Shown here piece by piece: positions 30,263 to 40,100 of a DNA stretch of 64,000 nt. The notes below the pieces were generated by a model. It saw only the letters and a program-made list of their open reading frames with translations, searched no databases and had not been told where the DNA came from. Each line of letters begins with the position of its first letter. Position 1 is the first letter of the stretch. This DNA is from Prorocentrum cordatum (lineage: Eukaryota > Sar > Dinophyceae > Prorocentrales > Prorocentraceae). A program made the position numbers and the translations under genes. The stretch lies in contig CAUYUJ010015282.1 of NCBI GenBank assembly GCA_963575745.1, positions 1,514,433-1,578,432 on the forward strand. The letters are read 5' to 3'.

Positions 30263-33200
30263 ATGCCGCCCAAGAAGTCGGGCGCGGCCAAGAAGGGCAA
30301 GAGCTCCAAGGGCTCGTCGGACGCTGACAGGAACCCGCTGCTGGACTTCGACAACAGGTTCTGCGAGGACTGCGGCCAGTGGACACACAGCGAGGATCGA
30401 GATGGCCCCAAAGGCCAGGTGACATGGCTGAAGTGGCACAAGAGGAACCACACCTCCAAAGGCGAAGTTTTGACGGGCGACCAGTGCTACGGGTGTTACG
30501 GGGCTCAGAGGAAGATCCTCGGAACCAGAGTTACCCTCGCAGATGCCCGTGCGACTCGAAAGAATGATCCTGCCATCGATGAGAAGATCGTGACCTGCCG
30601 CAAGGGTTTGGTAGATGGCACTGGCAAGCACGCCAGGACCGATGGGCTGACCATCAACACGCAGAAGTCGGATATGAAGTTCAACCAGGACTTCGACTCT
30701 GGCATCTTCCAGCCGATCCAGTACGTCGGCAGGACTCGTTCCCCTTATCAAATGTGGCGAGTGAGGATGAGTGACGATGAGGACGAAAAGGGTGGTGGAG
30801 GATGGAGGCGAGGATGGATGGGGGGAGGGTAGCTTGCGCCTCCCCGAGGATCTGGAACCTGAAGTGGGAGTCACAGGAAGACCTCATCCAGCAGATCGAG
30901 GCGCGCGGGAAAGAGGTCGTGGAGGACGATTGTGGCGTTCTTGGCATCGAGGTATCCGACGTGTCTGGGGTGGAGTTCGGGGCATACAGGTTCAAGCGTG
31001 GCAGGGAGAGAGCGAGCACGAAAGTCAAGACCGAGGGCCACGATGATGGGCAGTCGGCTAGGGAGAGGCAGGATATCGTCGCGTCGAAGGAGGGGCTCGG
31101 CCGCCGACGGGTCAGCTCTACTCAAAGCCAAGGCTCTGAGCTTGCTGGCGACCATCGGCCCGCAACTGACCGCCTTGTCAGCGCTCCCCAAGGTGCCAGC
31201 CTCGTCGACCCAGGTCGTGAGGCCGATGAGACCCTCGCCGACGACAAGTCTGTCAGATCACAGGCCACCTCGGCGAGGTCGGCGGTCACTAGCGTTCCAC
31301 CTGCGACGCCAGCTCCCTCCCTGAAGAAGAAGGTGCCTCTCGAAGCGGTGGAGAATGCATCATCTCAAATGAAGAAGACACGGAGGACGGGGGCCTTGGC
31401 TGCGATCGACAGGGCCGAGGCTACCTTGGAGGACGCGGAGAAGAAGTACCATTGGGGGGGGCACTGGGAGCTCAGGAACCGCGAGAAGGAGTTCCAGGCG
31501 TTCATCGCGCGCCTGCAGCGTGCTGGCAAGGCTACAGGGGGCATGGCAGGCAGCTAAGCTGCGTTGGACATCAGCGCCAGGATCTTCGCCATGGCGGACG
31601 TATTGGAAGCCAGACAGGGTTTGCTCGACAAGATCGGCGGCAAGCCTCGCGAGTTTTACGCTTTCGCCTCGGCGCCACTCTCACAGGAACACTCGGAGAT
31701 GATCAAGGGTGCGCCGATGGAGCTCGTGTCCACCATCCTCGCCCTGAACCTCAACGCTCTCATCGACAAAGTCCCGACCAATCCCGAGTACGTCGGCACC
31801 CTCCTGTCGGCGCTCACCGTCGAGAGTTCGAATACGCTGCCATTGTCCACCTTATTGGAGTGCGGCGATGCTGGTAGGGCGAAGGCTCAGGCTGCCAAGC
31901 TCCAAACGTCACTCGTATTGGCCCTGGGCAACGTCGTTTTCAAGATTACCGACGAGTCCGCGATCGGCCTTATCAGCCAGAAGATCGTGACTGTATTCCC
32001 GAAGCTGGCCGATTCCATCTTCGGCATGGACATGGGCTCCGCGGACTTCGTGAACGGCTTGGCCCCGCAGGCAGCCATGGACCTGGGTGCCATGTCAATC
32101 GTCGCCCAAGTTCTCGACCACATGAGGGCTGCGGACGCTCACGGACCCGTGTTCCCAGCCCAGCTTCGCCATTCGATCGTGAAGTTGGTGTCCAGCGTGG
32201 CGAAAGTCTCGGCCAGGATGAAGGTTAATTTCAAGTCCCTGGGGGGTTCCCATTCCACCCATGGCAAGAAAGCATGGGGAGAGATGTGCAGGATGACCGA
32301 TGCCGCTGCCAAGCACCAGGAGGACACATCCCAGAACGAGTTCGTGAAGAGAGCCAGGGAGCTTGCGCATCAGGTGCGAGTGGGCGAGCCCGAGAAAGCG
32401 TACGAAGCACTGATCGCGGTATGCGAACTGCCCAGCGAGGCATGCAACTTCGGCGACTTCTTCAGCCAAAGAGGCGTCGCTGAAGATTCTGAGTCACCAG
32501 CAAAGGGAGAGATGCTCGAGGTCTGCAACACGTTCTGCGATGGAACGCTGCAGCTGTTCAACGTGGCGGTCAACCTTACCATGTCGTTCAACGATTTGTT
32601 CACTGGCATCTATGAGGGATCTGGGTATACGCCGCCTCTGACGGACAGGCAAGTGAACCCCGATGAAGAAGAGCCTGACCAGTACGAGATGTTGAGGGTG
32701 TTCCACACCGCTTTCAAGATCATGCAGCACTTTGACTTGAACGAGGGGGACGCGAACGTGGTGTACCACCTCATGCACCGCTTCGAGGTCGCCGCCAAGC
32801 TCTACGACGCGAGGGAGAGCGAGGGCAAGACCGACTGCAAGGAGGTGGTTGAGGTTTGGACGATGGCCTTGCAAGCTGAGCACAAGATGAAATTGGCTTT
32901 GAGATCGAGACCGTTGCCAACCACCTGCCCAACTGCACCATCTGCACTGCTGATCCTGCACAACATTGGGTCTCTGTACATGGACGATCGCTTTCGGAGC
33001 GTGCTGCTACACAGGGTGTTGGCGCTCCCGCCTGATAAGCAGAAGACGCTGATCGGCATACTGGACACGAAGACCAACGTGCTCCCCAAGAGTTCTCTCG
33101 AGGTCTTGACGTTTGCCAAGACGCTGGTGCGAGTGGCAGACGCAGACGAGCGTCAACGAGCTGGTCGCTCAAGCGGCCTCGTCGAGCTCAACTCGCTGCT

Positions 33201-33945
33201 CTCCGACATCGTGACGGCGAAGGCTGACTTCAAAGAGGCATGTGACGACAGCGCACTCGTGGAGCGTGTCTTGAAGCACGCGGAGGCGGAGTGGGACACC
33301 TTGTTCAAGCAAACGAAGGCTGCCATGGACTTCATCTCGTCGCTCAAGCTGGACTTCGTGGAGAAGTACGGGGCGCTGTACGATGCGATCGAGAAGTGGG
33401 ATTTCCAGGAGGTCGGCTGGTTGACAAAGCCTTCCGACACCAAGGATCGGAACACGGGGAGTCAGATCGCGATTGCAGTGGCCCAGTTCCCGACGACGTC
33501 CAAGGTCGTCGAAAACGTGTGCGGCAACATCAAGTGGCAGGAGAGCGCCAAGAGCCAGGCTATGATCCAGCTTCAGGCCGCCTTGCCGACGGCGAAGGAG
33601 ACGCTGGGGCAGGCCGCGCAGCTAGCGGCGTGCATTGCTCTGGCTCACTTGCTCGTGGTCGGCGGCAGCAAGGCCGCCGTGTCGGACTACGACCAGACCG
33701 TCAAGTGGACGCAGTCGTGCTTAGGAGTTTCGCACGGCGAGCTCCCCTCGAAGCTCCGCGAGAAGCTTGAGGAGCTCAGGAGGTCGCTGCTCGGGGACCC
33801 CATCAACAAAGCTACGGAGTCGAAGTTCAAGGATTGCGACGCCATCTCCGTGGCGACCTCGTCGGCAGCGACCGCGGCGACGAGCCGCCAGAACAGGAAG
33901 AGGTGGGCCAAGACGGCATTCAACCAGGCGGTCGTCGCCGACTGA
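30263..33945 (+). CDS. Large unknown protein with N-terminal zinc ribbon, SL-tagged
   Basis: The start is MPPKKSGAAKKGKSSKG. Residues 34-78 form a probable zinc site: FCEDCGQW (C34, C37), WLKWHKRNH (H59, H63), DQCYGCYG (C75, C78). The frame runs to about 30760, where GTGAGG could be a donor. Coding resumes at about 30850 after CTCCCCGAG in another frame (IWNLKWESQEDLIQQIEARG), through a Lys/Arg- and Ser-rich linker, to a lone TAA at 31555-31557. The same frame then stays open for 795 codons (LDISARIFAMADVLEARQGL ... WAKTAFNQAVVAD), predicted to be largely helical and without a known domain. The two frames look like one protein of about 1,200 residues. I infer a DNA- or RNA-associated role only from the basic N-terminus; nothing else supports it. 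Confidence 0.6.
30761..30849 (+). other. Putative short intron
   Basis: About 88 nt, rich in GGA/GATGA, with GTGAGG at its left edge and CCCCGAG at its right, between two frames that read as one protein. Exact borders are ambiguous because dinoflagellate introns often use GC or GA donors. Alternatively it is a frameshifted repeat expansion in a retrocopy. Confidence 0.4.
31555..31557 (+). other. In-frame TAA inside the long reading frame
   Basis: The only stop between 30850 and 33943 in this frame. Coding character is the same on both sides (GKATGGMAGS before, AALDISARIFAM after). It is either a real nonsense mutation, an assembly error, or the end of one protein with a second start at ATG 31591. 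Confidence 0.7.
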
Positions 33946-35351
33946 TCGCCAGCTGCCAAGCTGGCATGCGAGCGGAGTCAGAAGAGGAGGAGAAGGGATG
34001 AGAGAATGACGCAGGAGGGATGAGGGTGGAGGGGCGGGAAGGAGTAGCAGGAGGGACAGGGGTGATGGGTGGAGTAGGGGGAATGAGGAGGAGGATGACG
34101 ATGACGACGGTTGCGTACAAGCCGTGGGAGTGACCACAAATGATGAATGGTGGCGATGACGATGGCAAATGAAGATGAAGGGAGATTGGGCACGACAAGG
34201 CCAAGGAGATGAGGATGGATGAACAGTGGGATGATGAGAAGGAGGACGACGAGTGAGGAGGATTCAGCAATGGGGCATATGAGCAGTGACGATGCTAAGT
34301 TGGAAAGCGTAGGAATCTCGGGGGAATGAAGGTGAGGGGGGCAGGACTGGGGAGGCGGACGAGGATGGGAACACATGGGGATAGGATAAGATAAGGGCGA
34401 GACGGTCGAGGAGGCGAGTCGCTACTGACGTGCTCGAGCGTCGTGCTCGAGCAAGCTGCGAGAGGGAGACGAGAAGCGCCCGTGGGGGAGGGTCCGCTTC
34501 TGTGCAGGAGTGAGCGTTCTCCTCCTCCCTCCTCCTCATCGACCTCGTCGTCGCCCTCCTCATCTCCCTTACTTGTCCTCTTCTGCGTCTTCTTCCTCAT
34601 CGTCAGCACTGTCGTCATCGTCGCCGTTGTCCTCGCACTCCGCGTCATCGTCGCGGTCCCCATCGTCGCCTTAGTCATCGTCGTCGCGTTCTTCTCATCG
34701 TGCTCGTGGTGATCGTCGTCTCTCGCATCGTCGTCGGCATCGTGCTCCTCATTCTCGCCGTCTTTGTCGCCGTCGCGCTCGCCGTCGCCCCCCTCCCCTC
34801 CTTCCTCTTATTTCGGGGACATCTTCACGAAGAAGGCCGCGGCCTGCCTGCCTTCTCCCCCGCCGCTCTTGGGGCAGGGCAGGGGCTTCTTGACCGCGCA
34901 GACCCCCCGACCCTCCTCCTCCTCCCTCCTACCTTCTGTTCCTCGCCCATCCTCCCACGCTCGCGCCGACCCTCCCCCTCCCCCCCTCGCTCCTCGACCC
35001 CCCCCCTCCTCCCCTCGCTCCCCCACGACCCCTCTCCCTCCCTTCCTACCCTCACTCCTCCGCTTACTCCGCTTCCCCCCTCTCCCCCTCTGGCACTCCC
35101 CCCTCTCCCCTCCACGCCAACCGCCTCCCCTCCTCTACGTCCGCCTGTTCCCCCCGCCTTCACCTGCCACCGCGCCTGTGGTGTCTGCATTGCCGGATTG
35201 GTTGCGTTCCGTGCTGCGCATGCAACCGCTCATGAGCGACATCGTTGCCACCTTCGTACGAACACATCAATGTCCCTAAGACGTGAGGCGTTCCGTTTTT
35301 CCACCAGAATGTCAACTGTATATCTGCTCAGTAAATCAAGATTACTAGCAT
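33946..35351. other. Low-complexity spacer between gene and LINE
   Basis: GGA/ATGA-rich to 34300, GTCATCGTC-type triplets at 34540-34780, then C-rich TCC/CCCTCC to 35160. Conceptual frames are Ser-, Val- or Pro-rich without domains. No gene supported. Confidence 0.6.
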
Positions 35352-35939
35352 ATGCCACCAGTGGTTTTCAAGGCCTGTGCCAAGCAGGTCAAGGCCAAAG
35401 CGGCGCCGCCTTCAGCGCCGCCACCCACTTCTTCGGCGATCAACCTGTCGACGCTCGTTGATGAGGGCTCGCTGCAGATCGTGGACGGGCCGCTTTTCGA
35501 CCTCTCGGGCTTGGCGCTCGACGAGCAGGCGCGCGTCGATTGGGAGCGCATCAAGCAGGAGCTGGCCGACAGCGTCCAGACCAAGGTCCAGGAAGTCCTT
35601 GGACCCTCGGCGCAGCGCATCCTGGAGCTGCGGGAGGAGGCTCGGAAGCTTCGCGCCAGGGAGGAGGCCAAGCGCAGGCGCGTGGACGGCAGCGACGCGG
35701 CTGGGTCTGCTGCTGGCCCCGCTGCTGCTGCTGCTACTGGTGGGGCCGCGTCCGCAGGCGCCGCTGCGGCAGCAGGAGCTCCTGCTGGGGCCGAGGCCAT
35801 GCGCGCCGCGGCCAGAGCCAAGGCCAAGTCTGCCCAGGGCGAGCTTAATGCTCAGCAGGAGGCCGCCGCCTCCTTCGCAGAGCCCGCTCCTGGCGCCGCC
35901 CCCTCCCCTGCAGCCCCAGGGGCTCCGTCCACAGCCTAG
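35352..35939 (+). CDS. LINE ORF1-like protein
   Basis: 195 codons, starting MPPVVFKACAKQVKAKAAPP at the first ATG of the element. The middle, DEQARVDWERIKQELADSV through LGPSAQRILELREEARKLRA, is a strongly charged coiled coil, and the C-terminal third is Ala/Pro-rich. There is no zinc knuckle or RRM. A small coiled-coil protein upstream of ORF2 matches the role of LINE ORF1 (RNA-binding particle protein), which is inference. It ends at TAG 35937, in the same frame as the later RT frame but a different frame from the endonuclease segment. Confidence 0.6.
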   Translation: MPPVVFKACAKQVKAKAAPPSAPPPTSSAINLSTLVDEGSLQIVDGPLFDLSGLALDEQARVDWERIKQELADSVQTKVQEVLGPSAQRILELREEARKLRAREEAKRRRVDGSDAAGSAAGPAAAAATGGAASAGAAAAAGAPAGAEAMRAAARAKAKSAQGELNAQQEAAASFAEPAPGAAPSPAAPGAPSTA

Positions 35940-37110
35940 CGCAGAGCTAGGGGCGCCGCGCCGAGTTCCTTCGGCATGCTGTTACGGCGGGCGCCCCTGG
36001 CCCTACCCCGTCGAGTTCTTCCTCGACGCGGATGAGGAGCGCGCCTTCGGAAGCGATCCGCCTACAGCACCGTTGGAGGTGCGCAGCACGCCGACTGCGG
36101 CTCCAGGCTCGGCGTCACCAACCCCGCAGGCGAGACGTTCGTCTCCGTCGCGTTCGGCGTCGCGCGGTCCTTCGCCATCCCCGAGTGCGAGGATTTCGGC
36201 CACTCGCACTTCTGCGAGCGCCTCGGGTCAAGCCTCGCTGACGGGTGCGCTTGGCGGGCTGGCGTATGCTGCCCTTAATGACAGCCCTCCCCCGAGGGCT
36301 GCGCCTCGCGCATCTACGGCACCGCAGGCCTCTGTCCCTGCCTCGCCGAGCGGCCCAGGTCAAGGCGCTGCTGTCGCGCACACGGCGCACCTGCACGACG
36401 CCGAGCTGGACCCGTTCGAGGAGCTGGCGCTGGAGGAGGTCATCGACCGCTCCCCCCAGGACTTGCCGTTCGAGGCGGAGGTTGGCCCCTCGCCGCCAGG
36501 CGTCACCGCCAGCCCACCAGAGGTTAGCGCGGACCTGGCTGCCTGCAGCAGCGCCCCTCCTTGCGCTGGGGCTGGCCTCGGCGCACCAGCAGCGCAGGCC
36601 TTGGCCGCTCCAGCCCCCTCCAAGCTTACCACCGACGAGAATGATTTCTCGATCCTTTATGGTAACATCACGGAGTGGGGGCCTCAAGCGCAGCGCTATG
36701 TCAACACAGCCCCTTACTCTGTTTATTGTCTGGTGGAGACTCACGTCACCTCCGCCACGTTCCACTCCAAGACGGAGGTGGACCTTGACAAAGACGGGTG
36801 GAAGGTCTGCGCCACAGGGAGCACACCAACAGGACGAGGAGGCTCTTCTGGTGGCGAATGGGTTATGGCCAAGAAGCATCTGGCCACCACGTCACTACAG
36901 GCAGTTCGGCAACACGCACAAGCTGCACGCCAACCTGATCCTATGCGCGGGTTCGCCGCCATGATCTTGCACATGTCGTCGGGCAACCTGGTCTTGGTAT
37001 CAGTTTATCTATGGCCAGGATTGTGAGTTTCTGGCAGAAATCGCCAAGTGTTGGTGGCGTTAGCCTCCTTTCTTCATGGTCTTGCAGACCCTTGGCTGGT
37101 TACGGAGATT
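35940..37110 (+). pseudogene. LINE endonuclease segment, frameshifted
   Basis: After Pro/Ser/Ala-rich sequence the frame gives FSILYGNITEWGPQAQRY, YSVYCLVETHV and GNLVLVSVYLWPG, the start of an AP-endonuclease-like fold; YCLVETHV matches the catalytic 'xQETH' strand. At 37026 this frame stops. Continuation pieces sit in other frames: CEFLAEIAK, then VLVALASFLHGLADPWLVT, then GDWNISPTSF (compare the GDFN box). At least two or three indels therefore lie within about 100 bp, and the endonuclease cannot be made intact. Confidence 0.75.
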
Positions 37111-40100
37111 GGAACATCTCCCCGACGTCCTTTGAAGGCTCTGGCTGGCCTGAAAGAATAGGAGGCACCCTCCTTCTGCCTGCTGATGTCAGCACCACGT
37201 GCGACAAAGGGCAAGAGGGCTCGCTCATCGACTTCGCCATGGCCAAGAACGGGACATCCTCCAGGTACCGAGTTCGCTCGCAGCCTCAGGTACCTTGGAA
37301 GACGCATTGTGCCTTACAAGTTGACGTCCACGACGGCATGCGCAGATGGTGGTACCAGAAACTCATGTTACCTGAACCGTTTCCGAAGGTAGCCAGACCC
37401 AAGCTCGCCGCGGACCCCAGCAGCAAGAGGTCTCTCCTTCGAGCCCAACGGCAAGCGCAAGAACGGGCCCGCGTACCACCCGATCTGTTGGAAGATTACG
37501 ATTCACTACATCTATCAGGGAGTACTTTGGATCTTGAGTCCCAGGTCTCTTTTCACATACCTACAGACCTGTGGGAAGAGCAGCCCTCCAAGGAGGGGCT
37601 CAGCTCCCAATGTTGCAGCGTGGTCAATTCTGAGTTGTTGGGTCAGATCAACGTGCTCGGCCTTGGTGCCGTCACCAGGCAGTACGCGCGGTGGTCTGCT
37701 GGAGTGGAGCGTGCCTTCGCACTTCATCATCAGCTTGACCCTCGACTGCGAGTTCCACGCGCAGCTGGATTTTCTTTACGATGGATGCAGACCAAAGCTA
37801 CTCCAGGGCGAGTGCACATGACTGATGGAGCTGGAGAATGGTGGGGAACAGTACTCACCTTGGTCCAAAGAATCATGGCTCTCCTACGCCATGGCAAGGA
37901 TCCTCGCCAGCTAGCGATTTGCACCTCAGCCCTTGGTCGCTACACCAACGACGCCAACAGCTTCGAGCCATCCGACTTCTTCGGTCCAGGTTCAGAGGGC
38001 GCCGCTAATCAGCAGCGGTGGATTTCCTGGTCTCGCGCCTTCGCGAGCGCCACCGAGCTGGAGCGCGACGACTTCGCCTACTTCACCGAGAAGCTGGCCT
38101 GCCGTTCGCAGGCAAGATGCTTGACCTTGAGGCGGCATTCCTTCATCCGCTGGGCCAAGGAGGTTTGGAAATCTAAGCCGGGCCTGCTCCACTCACTGGT
38201 GAAGGAACCCAAGGCGGTCTCAGCTGACCCCTTAGTGGATGGGCGCGTCGTTGGAGACCCATTTGTTAGAATGGAACACACCAGATCCACCTGGGAAAGA
38301 CTCTGGCACGACCCAGTCGACTCTCAGTCCGACATCCTCGCCATGTTCAAGCGCCTGCACACGCAGAGCCGCGAGGAGGAGTTAGATCCTGTTCGTGTCG
38401 ACCAGGTGGACAAGGTTCTCAAGGTTCTTGGCACCAAGGCCTGCGGAGTTGACTCCATCACACCTCTGGACCTCCAACGGCTCCCACTTGAAGGTCGGTG
38501 TGATTACTGCAGGCTTCTCAACAGCATTGAAGAACATGGAGTTTGGCCTGCTCAGATCCTGGCATCTATTGGAGCATTATTACCTAAACCCAAAGGAGGA
38601 GAAAGGGTCATTGGCCTACTTCCAGAGACGGCGAAGGTTTGGTCCCGCGTGAGAGCAGGCGTTACGTCTACCTGGACTAAGGAGCTCTCTGACTTCTGGG
38701 ACACTGCAGTGGCGGGCAGCAGCTCGCTTCGAGCGGGGCTCTTGCGAGCGCTGCTCGATGAGTCCGCAGTGGCTCTCGGCATCTCGGCGGCGACCCTGCT
38801 CTTGGACTTCGAGAAGTTCTACGACTCGTTATCCTGGGTCCTCATTGGCCAAGCTGCACTCGACCTCAAGTTCCCAGCGATTGTGGTTCTGCTGGAGCTG
38901 GAGATGTGCGCTGGGCCTCGGTTCTTGCGGGGCTCTCTTGGCGTTGCTGATGCCATTTTCGCCACCAGATCTCTTGTTGCAGGCTCCCCACATGGGGTAC
39001 GGATTGCCAAATTGTTTTTACATCCATTGATGGAGGCGGCACATCGCAGAGCGAGCTTCAGCACTTTCTGGACCTTCATTGACGACACGGTTGCCCGCTC
39101 AGAAGGCACGCAAGCCAAGGTCCAAACCGAGATCCTCCACGCTACGGTCACTCTTGCCGACCTCGCCACTCAATTCCGACTTACGCTTTCGGACAAGTCA
39201 GTCCTCATTGCCACCGTCCCTCAGGATGGGAGGAGGACGGCCGCTCAGTTGCAGAAGCGAGGCATCCCTGTGCGGTACGGCCTGCACGGCACGGACCTTG
39301 GCATCGATGCGGCGTCTGGCAAGCGGCGCACAGTCATTAAGGCCAGAATGAGGTTGACCGCCAGCAAGAGGAGGGCAGCTCGTATTGCCCGTCTACGCAG
39401 ACATGCCCCTCTTCGACGAGAAGCTCAAGGTCTCTGGACCACAGGCACAGCTCCTCAAGGCTCTTACGGGCACCAGGCCCATGGCATGTCGCCGTCCAAC
39501 GTCCTCGCCGTCAGGCGGCAGGCAGCCTCGGCTGGAGCTGGGCCCATGAAGGGCAGGTGTCTTACGACCACTCTGGCGGTTCTTTACGGCCCCAAGGACC
39601 CTGCCCTGGAGCTGCGTCGAGGCCTTCTTTCAGAATTTCTCTGTCTCTGGAAGACCGACGCCAGCATTCACCACCGAGTTGAAAACGCTTGGACGGTCAT
39701 TCATCGGCGGCTTCTCGCAGCTGGCGCCAGCAGAAGATGGAGATTGGTCAAAGGACCCATTGGAGCTGTTATTGCGACCCTGCTTGACGCGGGATGGGAA
39801 GCACCCTCGGTCCTCCGTTGGAGGAGGCCCACTGATGGAGGAATCGAGGAGTGGCAGATTCCAGCCGCACGTCGTTCAGGCTATGACCCCACTGGGTTCG
39901 ACATTTCCGAGCTGCTGGACGACGTGGTCACTGATTTTCGCGCTCAACTTTGGCGCAATGCATCGGCGCATGTTGCAGGGGACTGCTTGGCTGAAGGAGC
40001 TGACCTTTATTGGCCCAGACTGGAGCTCAGTCGCTACGCCAAGAGGGGGGAGCTCGACCTGTTCGGCCTCAATTTGTGCGTGGTCACGGGCGCCCAGTGG

